64,000 nucleotides of DNA from Paracoccus albus (GCF_027913035.1 NZ_CP115775.1:1860001-1924000); one strand, 5' to 3'; shown: positions 37,808 through 47,349, counted from the stretch's first letter. The notes: generated by a model from the sequence alone, not told the origin. A program made the numbers and translations.

Positions 37808-37945
37808 ATGTCGAAAAAATTCGCGCTCGCCCTCGTGGCCCTGGGCGTTCTCGCAGCTTGCCAGCCGCGTGAGCCGGAAATCACCACGATGCCGGTCGCC
37901 GTCACGCAAGAGCCGGTGTATCAGGGCAAATACGGCGCCAACTGA
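37808..37945 (+). CDS. Small lipoprotein, 45 aa
   Basis: The frame reads MSKKFALALVALGVLAACQP and on to 45 residues. GVLAAC is a good lipobox, so the mature lipid-anchored peptide would be only about 28 residues, ending YQGKYGAN. AGGAG lies 8 bases before the ATG. No family is recognised with certainty, but tiny lipoproteins of this kind recur in Paracoccaceae. It stands alone between the DUF6497 gene and a hypothetical gene. Confidence 0.75.
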   Translation: MSKKFALALVALGVLAACQPREPEITTMPVAVTQEPVYQGKYGAN

Positions 37946-38011
37946 TCTTGGATGCCGGGCGCGCGGGCGGTATGACTGCCCGTGCGATCAAAAGAAGTGC
38001 GAGGCGTCGAT

Positions 38012-38410
38012 TTGCTGAAACATCGCGGATTTCCATCCCGGCTGCCATCATCGGACTACCAGTTCACCATTCGTCGTGCCAATCCAAAGGGCGCGACCAA
38101 ACTGGCCGCGCGCGAACGATTTCGTGATCGCAGCGCCGCCGACAGACGCGCGGATGCAGGCTTTCTGGCCGCGCTGATCGAACATTTCGGAGAGGAAGAG
38201 TTCGAACGCGGCAATCTGGATGCCGGTCGGCTATCATGGCTGCTTGGTTGCGAGGTGGTGGCCATAGGCAAGCTGGACCCAACTTCTTATGATCAGTTGT
38301 TCCGCGTCGATCTCGGCAAGGCACAGGCCAGCTTTCCCGAGATTTTCGCGCAGGACGAACCCGATTTCGTCGAGGACTGGGACGACGGCTTCGATAGCGA
38401 CGAAGACTAA
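38012..38410 (+). CDS. Conserved-looking hypothetical protein
   Basis: From a TTG at 38012 (GAGG 7 bases upstream) the product has about 132 residues; a GTG at 37982 is the alternative. The N-terminus is basic (YQFTIRRANPKGATKLAARE), the centre holds FLAALIEHFGEEEFERGNLD and LSWLLGCEVVAIG, and the end is strongly acidic (DEPDFVEDWDDGFDSDED). There is no signal peptide or membrane segment. I recognise no family. Codon use looks like its neighbours. Confidence 0.6.
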   Translation: MLKHRGFPSRLPSSDYQFTIRRANPKGATKLAARERFRDRSAADRRADAGFLAALIEHFGEEEFERGNLDAGRLSWLLGCEVVAIGKLDPTSYDQLFRVDLGKAQASFPEIFAQDEPDFVEDWDDGFDSDED

Positions 38411-38566
38411 GCGAAACACCGCCGGTCTGTCATTTCGGCAACGCTTTGCCGTTTCACGGCTTTTCACGCGCTTGTCAGTTTTATCGCCCAAGTTGTTGTG
38501 GCAATGTGACAATCGCAAACAATCAGGCCCGGAATCGGGCGAACACTCAAGAAAAGGCAGAGTTAC

Positions 38567-38806
38567 ATGCAGACCAAAACCTCGATCCGCCTCGTCGGCG
38601 CAATCTTTGCAATCGCAGCGCTTTCTGCTTGTCAGCAGGGTGCATACGGCACCGGTATGTCGGCTGACGCGCAGCGTGCGCTTGTTGGTGCAGGTGCAGG
38701 CGCTGTGGCAGCCAAGGCATTTGACGAAGATGTCGGCACGGGTGCCGTTCTCGGCGCTGCTGCTGGCGCGCTGTGCGACGATGCAGGCGTTTGCTACGCG
38801 CAATAA
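38567..38806 (+). CDS. Glycine-zipper lipoprotein (first of two)
   Basis: The product is 79 residues with a lipoprotein signal (AIFAIAALSAC). The mature part contains GAGAGAVAAKAF and GAVLGAAAGALC, a glycine-zipper pattern that inserts into or packs on membranes. It ends CDDAGVCYAQ. The next gene is a paralogue with the same ending style (ALCNDVRFCQ), so both keep two Cys near the C-terminus that could form a disulfide. An outer-membrane-linked role is likely. Confidence 0.8.
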   Translation: MQTKTSIRLVGAIFAIAALSACQQGAYGTGMSADAQRALVGAGAGAVAAKAFDEDVGTGAVLGAAAGALCDDAGVCYAQ

Positions 38807-38818
38807 TCAAACTGGCTT

Positions 38819-38840
38819 GACGGCCGCCCTTGCGGCCGTC
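38819..38840 (+). terminator. Hairpin between the two glycine-zipper genes
   Basis: GACGGCCGC and its complement form a 9-bp stem with loop CCTT. There is no T tract, so it may only attenuate transcription or protect the upstream message. Confidence 0.5.
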
Positions 38841-38902
38841 GCCTAAACCCGCGACAGCTGGCGCGAAACCACGCCTCAGCGGTCCTTTAAAAGAGATTTC
38901 CC

Positions 38903-39127
38903 ATGACCAAACTTCACATTGCGGCCGCGGCCGCGCTGTTTTCGCTTGGCCTTGCAGGCTGTACTCAGAACATTAACCCTACGGATTTCGACCGCGCAGC
39001 GATTGGCGCTGCTGCCGGCGCGACCATCGCCCATGTCGCCGACAAGGATGAAAGCGACGTCTACAAGGGTGCCGCAATCGGTGCTGCCGCGGGCGCATTG
39101 TGTAACGACGTGCGGTTCTGCCAGTAA
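38903..39127 (+). CDS. Glycine-zipper lipoprotein (second of two)
   Basis: The product is 74 residues: lipobox in LFSLGLAGC, then RAAIGAAAGATIAHVADKD and YKGAAIGAAAGALC. It is a shorter relative of the gene 97 bases upstream, most likely by tandem duplication. It is followed by a terminator. A partial match to the YMGG/17-kDa surface antigen class is only at the level of the glycine zipper. Confidence 0.8.
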   Translation: MTKLHIAAAAALFSLGLAGCTQNINPTDFDRAAIGAAAGATIAHVADKDESDVYKGAAIGAAAGALCNDVRFCQ

Positions 39128-39144
39128 CGCCGATCACCTGACAA

Positions 39145-39177
39145 AAAAGCGCCGACTGGTTGCCGGTCGGCGCTTTT
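39145..39177 (+). terminator. Rho-independent terminator after the glycine-zipper pair
   Basis: AAAAGCGCCGAC pairs with GTCGGCGCTTTT over 12 bp, with a 9-base loop. The T-rich end and A-rich start make it usable in both directions. Confidence 0.85.
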
Positions 39178-39300
39178 CTTTTGGCATTGTTCGCACGCAC
39201 TCGCCATCCGTGCGAAGCCCGGCTAGGCTGCAGGAGATTTACCTCAGCGGCAGGCGGCGATCCGAAATATCCCGCCATAACAGCGGATGCTTTGGACGCG

Positions 39301-39873
39301 ATGACCCCTCCCCTTGATGAAATTCTGGCACCTCAGGCCCAATCGGCGATGATTGCGGGGCTTTTTCTGGCGGCTGGCTGGTGGGTCGTGGCCTGGCAGA
39401 GCCGCAGACGGGACGCGAAACATCGGGCCGATCGCGTGCGCGACGTACAGCGCGCCCTGTTTGCAGAAATAAGAGCCTACCTGGCCGTTCTGCAGCGCGA
39501 TCAGATCGAGGAATACGGTGCCGAAATTGCGCAAAGAATTGAGGAAGAAGATGGCTATTTCCCGGTCATCCCGACCGAACATAATGACGCAATTTTCCGG
39601 GCAATCGTGGCGGAACTGCATATCCTGCCCCGCGATACGGTTGACCCCATCGTGCTATATTACAGCCAGTTGAATGCGATTGGCGCGATGATCACCGATC
39701 TGCGATCTCTCGATCTGGTCAAAATAGGACCCGAGCGCGCAGCGGCGATGTATCGTGACTATATCTCAATGAAACTAGGCGCTATCGAACTTGGTGAAAG
39801 CGCATTGGCGGCGATTCAGTCCAACGTGGACGGTCGCGGCGCGATCAGTAGCCGGGACGAGGACCCGTCCTGA
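39301..39873 (+). CDS. Hypothetical single-pass membrane protein
   Basis: The product is 190 residues. One membrane segment (AMIAGLFLAAGWWVVAW, residues 21-37) is followed by a basic cytoplasmic edge (QSRRRDAKHRADR) and a helical domain with VQRALFAEIRAYLAVL and IFRAIVAELHILPRDTVDPI. The topology is like a small membrane-tethered helical protein. The family is unknown to me. The frame is open further upstream through the terminator, but the ATG at 39301 is the sensible start. Confidence 0.7.
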   Translation: MTPPLDEILAPQAQSAMIAGLFLAAGWWVVAWQSRRRDAKHRADRVRDVQRALFAEIRAYLAVLQRDQIEEYGAEIAQRIEEEDGYFPVIPTEHNDAIFRAIVAELHILPRDTVDPIVLYYSQLNAIGAMITDLRSLDLVKIGPERAAAMYRDYISMKLGAIELGESALAAIQSNVDGRGAISSRDEDPS

Positions 39874-39907
39874 CCTTGATGGGTTTGGGTGCGTAAATCG
39901 TAGACAT
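39845..39907 (-). CDS. Possible 20-aa peptide
   Basis: A 20-codon frame starts 7 bases after a good GTGGAGA ribosome site and encodes a basic, proline-rich peptide (starts MSTIYAPKP, ends RPGY). It overlaps the end of the convergent membrane-protein gene. Only the ribosome site supports it. Confidence 0.25.
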   Translation of the reverse strand: MSTIYAPKPIKVRTGPRPGY

Positions 39908-39974
39908 GACGCAATCTCCACTCTGCTCAGTTCAAATATAGGCGTTCAGGGCCGATTTCGCAAGAATCATGGTG

Positions 39975-40496
39975 TCAGCCACCCCGCCCGATTTCTTCGC
40001 GTCTCAACGGAAACTTGTCGATGGCCCGGGAAATTTCGCGCACGCTCCACGGTTGCGGCTTGCGCTGTTTGATCTGACCGTCCTTGTCGATGATCACCAG
40101 TGAGAATCCGCGCGGATGAAGCTTGCTGCGCCATGCACTGTTGGCGGCAGGTTCGGTGTCGGTGATGACGACCACGTCACGCTCTGCCAACTCCCCCGGC
40201 AGACGTCTTAACTCAGCTATTTGCGCGACAAATGCCGGATCGGCGGCGGTATCGGCAAAAACAATAACCGGCCGGGCCTGCCACAAAAACTCCTCCGGCG
40301 TTGTCTCCGACGCGGCAAGTATCTGAAGTTCATCAGCGGCGGTCGGGCTGCCTATTTCCTGACTTTGGGCTGATTGTGCGGCATCGACCTCTGCCGAAGA
40401 TGGTGGGTTGACCCGAGAGGGTGGCGAGGGATCGCCGCCAGAACCCATACCGGATACCAGCATTGCAACTGTAAGCAACATAATCAAACTACGCAT
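39975..40496 (-). CDS. DUF4174 domain protein (thioredoxin-like, secreted)
   Basis: The product is about 173 residues. A signal peptide (MRSLIMLLTVAMLVSGMG) and a polar Pro/Ser/Gln-rich linker lead to a DUF4174 domain at about 70-165: RPVIVFADTAADPAFVAQIA, ERDVVVITDT and HPRGFSLVIIDKDGQIKQRK. This is a thioredoxin-like fold without the CxxC pair. Role unknown; a periplasmic location is likely. The ATG at 40496 follows GAGGTG; an upstream ATG is in frame but lacks a ribosome site. Confidence 0.82.
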   Translation of the reverse strand: MRSLIMLLTVAMLVSGMGSGGDPSPPSRVNPPSSAEVDAAQSAQSQEIGSPTAADELQILAASETTPEEFLWQARPVIVFADTAADPAFVAQIAELRRLPGELAERDVVVITDTEPAANSAWRSKLHPRGFSLVIIDKDGQIKQRKPQPWSVREISRAIDKFPLRREEIGRGG

Positions 40497-40609
40497 CTTC
40501 ACCTCTTCTGACATAGATATAGGCGATAAGCGAGCGGACGAAAGGACTGTCCGCCATCAGATGAAACTGGGGTGGAGACATTGCCGAAAGCCTCGGTTAC
40601 GAATTGCGC

Positions 40610-41128
40610 ATGACTATGCACCGCGCCCCTGATCGCCTGCCTGATGATTTCGCCGCACGGATTGGACATGCCGTAGCCGGTTTCGGTTTTCTTGAAGAAG
40701 CCCTGAAGCGAGCGATCTTCTCTCTCTCCCGCAACGGGCTGGGCAAACGCGCGGATGATCGCGCGGTGGCAGCATGGCTGCGCCGGATGGAGGATATTGC
40801 AGACGACACGCTTGGCACGCTGATCGACCAGTTCGTCAAACAGATGGGCAACGCGCAGGTGAAAGGCCGTGACGATCTGGCCCGCGACCTGCGCCAGATA
40901 AGGCGTCACCGCAACTTGCTGTGCCACGCCTCGTGGAAGGCTTCCGAAGCGCCGGGCCGCTGGCACCCGTCCTTTCTGAACACGAAGGGAGAGACTTTCC
41001 CCGGCGATGTCGGCAACGAAGATCTGGAAAAAATCCACGAACTGACTCTGGCTGCCGCATCCCGCGTCGTGACCATCATGCGCCAGACCGGAATCGAGGG
41101 CGAATGGGTCGGCCATGACGAGGATTAG
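40610..41128 (+). CDS. Hypothetical helical protein with HEPN-like R-N-x3-H motif
   Basis: The product is about 172 residues, predicted all-helical. Helix 1 (AARIGHAVAGFGFLEEALKR) has the G-x-F-x-x-L-E pattern seen at the start of several HEPN domains. A later helix carries RRHRNLLCHASW, with Arg101-Asn102 and His106 matching the R-polar-x3-H catalytic motif of HEPN ribonucleases. No antitoxin-like partner is adjacent. The HEPN call is an inference from motif and helical order. Confidence 0.5.
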   Translation: MTMHRAPDRLPDDFAARIGHAVAGFGFLEEALKRAIFSLSRNGLGKRADDRAVAAWLRRMEDIADDTLGTLIDQFVKQMGNAQVKGRDDLARDLRQIRRHRNLLCHASWKASEAPGRWHPSFLNTKGETFPGDVGNEDLEKIHELTLAAASRVVTIMRQTGIEGEWVGHDED

Positions 41129-41328
41129 AAAGACGTCGCGCGTCGATGAACGACAATTTTGTCCGTCCGCCGATCCGCACGGCATGACCGTCAACTGTTC
41201 AACGTCATGTTGATTTGAAGCTTTCTGGCAGCAATCGCTTTAACTGTTGTGACGATCTGGGCCGCACTCGCGTTGCAACGGCCCGCGGCTCGCGCTAACA
41301 GGCTGGACAAGCGAAAAAAGAGGCTTTC

Positions 41329-42615
41329 ATGTCCGCCCCATTAAGGCTTGGTATCGCCGGGCTTGGCACTGTCGGTATCGGTGTCGTGAAAATCATCCAG
41401 AAACATGCCGATCTGTTATCGGCACGTTCGGGTCGTCCTGTCTCTATCACGGCGGTGACAGCGCGTGACCGGATGAAGAACCGCGACGCGGATCTGTCAG
41501 CCTATGAATGGTTGGACGATCCGATCGCCGTCGCAACACGCGAAGATGTGGACGTTTATGTCGAACTCATCGGCGGCGACGAAGGCATCGCGCGCGATTC
41601 GGTCGAGGCGGCGCTGAAGTCCGGCAAGGATGTCGTGACCGCAAACAAGGCGCTTCTGGCGATCCACGGTCAGGCGTTGGCACAACTGGCCGAGGAAAAA
41701 GGCCGGGTCATCCGCTTTGAGGCGGCGGTGGCGGGCGGTATCCCGATCATCAAATCCATGACCGAATCCATGGCGGGCAACCAGATCAACCGAGTCATGG
41801 GTGTAATGAACGGCACCTGCAACTATATCCTGACACGGATGGAAAGCGCCGGCCTGCCCTATGAGGCCGTGTTCGAGGAAGCCCGCCAGCTTGGTTATCT
41901 GGAGGCCGATCCGAACCTTGACGTGGGCGGCATCGACGCCAGCCACAAGCTTGCCATTCTGTCATCCATCGCCTTCGGAACACAGGTCGATTTCGGCGCT
42001 GTCGAGATCGAGGGGATCGAGCGGGTCAGCATCGACGATATCCGCCGCGCGGCCGATATGGGTTACCGGATCAAGCTGCTGGGTGTGGCCCAGATGACCG
42101 CGCGGGGGCTGGAACAACGCATGTCGCCTTGCCTCGTCCCTGCCGACAGCCCGATCGGGCAGTTGCAGGGCGGCACCAATATGGTGGTAATCGAAGGCGA
42201 TGCGGTCGGCCAGATCGTTCTGCGTGGCGCAGGCGCGGGCGAAGGGCCAACGGCAAGCGCTGTCATGTCCGATGTGGTCGAACTGGCGCGTGGTGTGCGG
42301 CTGCCTGTCTTTGGCCAGCCTGCTTCGGGCCTGACCCGCGCGCAGGCGGCGCGCACCGCGGTTCCCGCCGCCTATTACATGCGGCTTGCGCTTCTGGACA
42401 AGCCGGGTGCCCTGGCAAAGGTCGCGGCGGTGCTGGGCGATGCCGGTATCTCCATCCATCGGATGCGGCAATATGATCACGAAGGCGGGCATGCGCCGGT
42501 TCTGATCGTCACGCATAAGACGACACCCGACGCCATAGACCATGCAATCGAGATGCTGCCGAAAACGGGTGTGATTGCCGAAGACCCGGTCGAGTTGCGG
42601 ATCGAAGAGGTTTAG
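41329..42615 (+). CDS. hom: Homoserine dehydrogenase
   Basis: Hom reduces aspartate semialdehyde to homoserine for threonine and methionine. The product is 428 residues. The NAD(P) site is GIAGLGTVGIGVVKIIQKHA; catalytic parts are VVTANKALLA, FEAAVAGGIPIIKSM, NGTCNYILTRM and EADPNLDVGGIDASHKLAIL. A C-terminal ACT domain (ALLDKPGALAKVAAVLGDAG) gives feedback control, probably by threonine. The upstream 200 bases hold no gene. Confidence 0.97.
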   Translation: MSAPLRLGIAGLGTVGIGVVKIIQKHADLLSARSGRPVSITAVTARDRMKNRDADLSAYEWLDDPIAVATREDVDVYVELIGGDEGIARDSVEAALKSGKDVVTANKALLAIHGQALAQLAEEKGRVIRFEAAVAGGIPIIKSMTESMAGNQINRVMGVMNGTCNYILTRMESAGLPYEAVFEEARQLGYLEADPNLDVGGIDASHKLAILSSIAFGTQVDFGAVEIEGIERVSIDDIRRAADMGYRIKLLGVAQMTARGLEQRMSPCLVPADSPIGQLQGGTNMVVIEGDAVGQIVLRGAGAGEGPTASAVMSDVVELARGVRLPVFGQPASGLTRAQAARTAVPAAYYMRLALLDKPGALAKVAAVLGDAGISIHRMRQYDHEGGHAPVLIVTHKTTPDAIDHAIEMLPKTGVIAEDPVELRIEEV

Positions 42616-42625
42616 GGCGAAAAAG

Positions 42626-42675
42626 CCGGGGGCGCTGCCCCCGGACCCCCGAGGTATTTTCGCACCAAAGATGAT
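42626..42675. repeat. Intergenic palindromic repeat, copy 2
   Basis: CCGGGGGC, loop GCT and GCCCCCGG form a perfect 8-bp stem, then ACCCCCGAGGTATTTTCGCA and CCAAAGATG. It has the same hairpin-plus-tail layout as 11321-11382. It lies between hom and the MmcQ/YjbR gene. Confidence 0.75.
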
Positions 42676-42689
42676 GCTAGACTGCTGCC

Positions 42690-43034
42690 ATGAGTCGCAA
42701 GCTGGTCAATCAAATCTGCGGGCGTTTCCCCGGAGCGGAACATTCCGATCCCTGGGGCGGCGGGCATGATTGCTGGAAAGTGGGCGGCAAGATCTTTGCG
42801 CTGATCGGGGCGATGGAAGAACGTGTCTCTGTGAAATGCGACAGTATCGAAACAAGCGCTATGCTGATCGAGGCCGGGGTGGCGGCGAAGGCGCCCTATA
42901 TGCACCGAAGCTGGGTGGCCCTGCCCTGCGATGCCGCCCGCGATGAGCTGGAGCATCGGATTCGGCAATCTTATCTGATCATCCGGGGTGGGCTACCCAA
43001 GACAGTGCAGGCAGATTTGGCTCCCGTCCGTTAA
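42690..43034 (+). CDS. MmcQ/YjbR family DNA-binding-fold protein
   Basis: The product is 114 residues in the YjbR fold: EHSDPWGGGHDCWKVGGKIF, VSVKCDSIETSAMLIE, YMHRSWVALPCDA and SYLIIRGGLPKTVQA. The family was named from a mitomycin-cluster protein and has a CyaY-like, possibly DNA-binding fold. Its role in the cell is unknown. It is convergent with the ABC ATPase gene and nearly abuts it. Confidence 0.85.
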   Translation: MSRKLVNQICGRFPGAEHSDPWGGGHDCWKVGGKIFALIGAMEERVSVKCDSIETSAMLIEAGVAAKAPYMHRSWVALPCDAARDELEHRIRQSYLIIRGGLPKTVQADLAPVR

Positions 43035-43038
43035 GCGA

Positions 43039-44238
43039 CTACCTGAACAGGATCAGGCTGGAAGGCGACCATCCGACCGAGCCGCGCGTACCGACATTCG
43101 GAATGTCCCGGCCGAAAACATTGCGCATCGAGATACGGACAGGTTCCGACTGGGTGCCGTCCTCTTCATCAAGCCGGACGTCGTAATAGGTCATGTCGCC
43201 GTAATAGACGACCTCATCAATCACGCCGCCATTCTGCCGCGGCGCGCTCTGCGGCTGACCCTCTGGGAAGATGCTGACGGCTTCCGGGCGGAAACCGATC
43301 ATCGGACCGGAATCTTCGTCGTTTTTCGCAACCTGAGAATGGACAAGTTCGATCTCTCCCAGGCCTTCGACGTCGACACGGATCTGATCGGCGGTCTCGG
43401 ACAGGATCGTTGCCGGCAGGAAGTTCATCACCCCGATGAAATCCGCCACATGCCGGCTGACCGGGCGGGCATAGAGCGATTCGGGTTCATCCATCTGCGC
43501 GATGCCACCTTCGAACATCACCGCGATGCGGTCGGACATGACAAGGGCCTCTTCCTGATCGTGGGTCACAAGCACGAAGGTGATGCCGACCTGACGTTGC
43601 AGCTTGATCAGTTCGACCTGCATCTGTTCGCGCATCTTGCGATCAAGGGCCGATAGCGGTTCGTCCAGCAGCAGAACCTTCGGCTTCAGGATCAGCGCCC
43701 GAGCGAGCGCCACCCGCTGGCGCTGACCACCGGACAATGCATGGGCCGCGCGCTTGCCATATCCTGACAGGCCGACCATTTTCAGTGCCTCTTCCACCGC
43801 GGCCGCCTTTTCCGATTTAGAGCGCGGATCGCGACGCAAGCCGAAGGCGACGTTTTCAGCCACCGTCAGATGCGGGAAGATTGCGTAGGACTGGAACACC
43901 ATATTGGTCGGGCGCTTATTGGCCGGGACATGAACCATGTCCTTATCGTCGATCAGCACAACCCCCGAGGAGATATCCTCAAACCCAGCGATGGTGCGCA
44001 GAAGCGTTGTCTTGCCGCAGCCAGAGGGGCCGAGCAGGGAGAAGAATTCCCCCTCTCGGATGGTCAGGTCTATGCCGCGCAGGGCATGATAATCGCCGTA
44101 ATATTTGTGAACATCGCGGCATTCTATCATCGGCTTTGCCGCCTGCAATTCGGCGTAACGGTTGGCGGATTTCGGGTTGCGCGGCGCCGTTGCGCGCAGT
44201 GCAGGTTCTTGCGGGGCGGCCTTGGTCGTATCGTTCAC
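43039..44238 (-). CDS. Polyamine-type ABC transporter ATP-binding protein
   Basis: The product is 399 residues: Walker A LGPSGCGKTTLLRTIAGFE, signature LSGGQRQRVALARALI, Walker B KVLLLDEPLSALDRKM and VTHDQEEALVMSDRI, then a TOBE domain from about residue 290. The PotA/PotG-like length and its two permeases point to spermidine/putrescine import. The start overlaps the second permease by 4 bases. The solute-binding protein expected for this class is absent nearby. Confidence 0.9.
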   Translation of the reverse strand: MNDTTKAAPQEPALRATAPRNPKSANRYAELQAAKPMIECRDVHKYYGDYHALRGIDLTIREGEFFSLLGPSGCGKTTLLRTIAGFEDISSGVVLIDDKDMVHVPANKRPTNMVFQSYAIFPHLTVAENVAFGLRRDPRSKSEKAAAVEEALKMVGLSGYGKRAAHALSGGQRQRVALARALILKPKVLLLDEPLSALDRKMREQMQVELIKLQRQVGITFVLVTHDQEEALVMSDRIAVMFEGGIAQMDEPESLYARPVSRHVADFIGVMNFLPATILSETADQIRVDVEGLGEIELVHSQVAKNDEDSGPMIGFRPEAVSIFPEGQPQSAPRQNGGVIDEVVYYGDMTYYDVRLDEEDGTQSEPVRISMRNVFGRDIPNVGTRGSVGWSPSSLILFR

Positions 44239-45041
44239 AGGAAACCCCCATGGTCTTTTTGTCCGGTCCGGGCGACACCACGGCGGCGGAAATATTCGGC
44301 GATGGTCAACAGCAGGATCGACATCAGTACCAGAACGGTGCCGAGCGCCATGATGACCGGAACGGATTTCGGAAAACGAAGCTGGCTGAAGATATAGGTC
44401 GGCAAAGTCGGCTCGTTTCCGGCAAGGAAGAAAGCGATGATGAATTCATCCAGCGAGATCGTGAAGCTCATCAACAGGGACGATATAATCCCCGGCATCA
44501 CGAGCGGGAGGATCACAAGGCGGAACGCGCTCCATTTCGTTTCACCGAGGTCATAGGCGGCCTCCTCCAGCGATTTGTCCAGACTGTTGAACGCCGTGGA
44601 CAGGATCGCGATTGCATAGGGCATACAGATCAGGGTGTGCCCCAGAATGACCGTGACAAGCGAAAGGCCGACCCCCATCGCCAGCAGCACAACAAGCAGC
44701 GACATGGCGACGATGATTTCCGGCAGCACCAGCGGCAACATGATCAGCCCCATGATGCCGCCCTTGGCCGGGAAGCTGAAGCGTGTCGTGGCGCGCGCCG
44801 CAAAGACGCCAAGCGCCGTGGCGAGGATGGCCGAAGAAACTGCGATAGTCAGAGAGTTCAGAAAGGCCCGGCGCAGGGTTTCATTCTGCGTCATCTGAAC
44901 GAACCATTCGGCGGTAAAGCCTTTCAACGGAAAGGCGATGATCGTGCCGTTGTTGAAGGCGAACAGCGGCAAGATCAGAATGGGTCCGTAAAGGAAGATC
45001 AGGTAAAGGATCGCGTAGATCCGCAGCCCTCCGCCCCTCAT
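44235..45041 (-). CDS. Polyamine-type ABC transporter permease (PotC-like)
   Basis: The product is 268 residues with six hydrophobic segments; the first is AILYLIFLYGPILILPLFAF. The EAA loop that contacts the ATPase reads EEAAYDLGETKWSAFRLVIL, and SLDEFIIAFFLAG is the typical PotC/YdcV segment. It overlaps both neighbours by 4 bases. Confidence 0.92.
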   Translation of the reverse strand: MRGGGLRIYAILYLIFLYGPILILPLFAFNNGTIIAFPLKGFTAEWFVQMTQNETLRRAFLNSLTIAVSSAILATALGVFAARATTRFSFPAKGGIMGLIMLPLVLPEIIVAMSLLVVLLAMGVGLSLVTVILGHTLICMPYAIAILSTAFNSLDKSLEEAAYDLGETKWSAFRLVILPLVMPGIISSLLMSFTISLDEFIIAFFLAGNEPTLPTYIFSQLRFPKSVPVIMALGTVLVLMSILLLTIAEYFRRRGVARTGQKDHGGFL

Positions 45042-45913
45042 TGCCGCACCTTCAGGAAGCGACGGTTGAGGAACAGGAAGATCAGGCTGACGATCGTCAC
45101 GACGATCATTGCCGTGACGGCCAGGGCTGAACCCATCGGCCGGTTATCAAGCGCCAGCATGTTCGCCTGCACCATGTTTGCGATCATCGGCGTCTTGCCG
45201 CCCCCGATAAGCTCTGGCGTTACATAATCGCCGATTGTCGGGATGAATACGATCAGAGTGGCCGCAACCACACCCGGCATCGCAAGCGGCAGCGTCACGC
45301 GCCAGAAGGTCATGAGCCTCGATTCACCAAGGTCCTGCCCGGCCTCCAGCAGCGATCGGTCGATCTTTTCCAAGGCAACATAGATCGGCAGGATGGCAAA
45401 AGGCGCATAGGCATGGGCCAGCGTGATCACCATCGCCTGAACATTGTAAAGCATATTTCCGAAAGGCGGCTCATTGATGAAGGGCAGCAGCGTCATCACC
45501 GAATTGACCACGCCGTTTTCAGCAAGAATGGCTTTCCACAGGAACACGCGGATCAGGTATGAGGTCCAGAACGGAATGGTGATGAGGAACAGCCACATCG
45601 CCTTCCGTTCGGCCCGGACATTGAAGGACAGGAAATAGGCCACGGGAAAGGCCAGCACCACCGTCACCAGCGTCACCAACATCGCCACGATGACAGAGCG
45701 CAGCATGACCTTGTGAAACACGGGATCAGTCAGGACCGCGCGATAATTGTCCAGCGTGAATTCGTGTACGACCTTCAGGTAATCATCCTTGAAGAAGGAA
45801 TAGGCCAGAATGGTCAGAAGCGGTGCCGCCAGCATCAGCAGCGCATAGATCAGCGGCGGCGAAACCATCGCCAGCCCCTGGCGCGCCTCGGCGTCGAAAC
45901 GGGTAGCTGCCAT
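45038..45913 (-). CDS. Polyamine-type ABC transporter permease (PotB-like)
   Basis: The product is 291 residues with about six hydrophobic segments, starting PPLIYALLMLAAPLLTILAY. The EAA loop is LEAGQDLGESRLMTFWRVTL, and FIPTIGDYVTPELIGGG is the PotB/PotH hallmark. GGGAG precedes the ATG at 45913; the frame extends upstream but without homology. It heads the permease-permease-ATPase unit and diverges from the TRAP binding-protein gene. Confidence 0.92.
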   Translation of the reverse strand: MAATRFDAEARQGLAMVSPPLIYALLMLAAPLLTILAYSFFKDDYLKVVHEFTLDNYRAVLTDPVFHKVMLRSVIVAMLVTLVTVVLAFPVAYFLSFNVRAERKAMWLFLITIPFWTSYLIRVFLWKAILAENGVVNSVMTLLPFINEPPFGNMLYNVQAMVITLAHAYAPFAILPIYVALEKIDRSLLEAGQDLGESRLMTFWRVTLPLAMPGVVAATLIVFIPTIGDYVTPELIGGGKTPMIANMVQANMLALDNRPMGSALAVTAMIVVTIVSLIFLFLNRRFLKVRQ

Positions 45914-46156
45914 TACTTCTCCCTGCGGCGCGATCAGATTAAGCTTATAAAGCACTGGCAGAGTTGAAAAGCCGCGAAAGTGTAAAAATTGCGCATTGTT
46001 CTGCCGGTAGGAGCGCATTGCCGGGTATTTGTGCAGCCAGCGAAAGGCATCAAAGCTCGAGGATGTCGCGGGTTCGAATATTTCGCCCTTTAATGGTCTT
46101 TCATCTCGACACAGGGGCGGCTGATATGCACATTAAACGCCAAGCGGGGCCTATGA

Positions 46157-47302
<1,146 letters not shown>

Positions 47303-47321
47303 GCTTCAGCCACCTTCACGG

Positions 47322-47349
47322 AAGGGCGCCTTTTGGGGCGCCCTTTTTT
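47322..47349 (+). terminator. Rho-independent terminator after the TRAP binding protein
   Basis: AAGGGCGCC and its complement form a 9-bp stem with loop TTTTGG, followed by further T residues. Confidence 0.88.

Noticed and set aside
43881..45227. 448-codon plus-strand frame across the ABC transporter genes
   Set aside because: It opposes three well-supported coupled genes and reads as a Gln/Arg-rich shadow.
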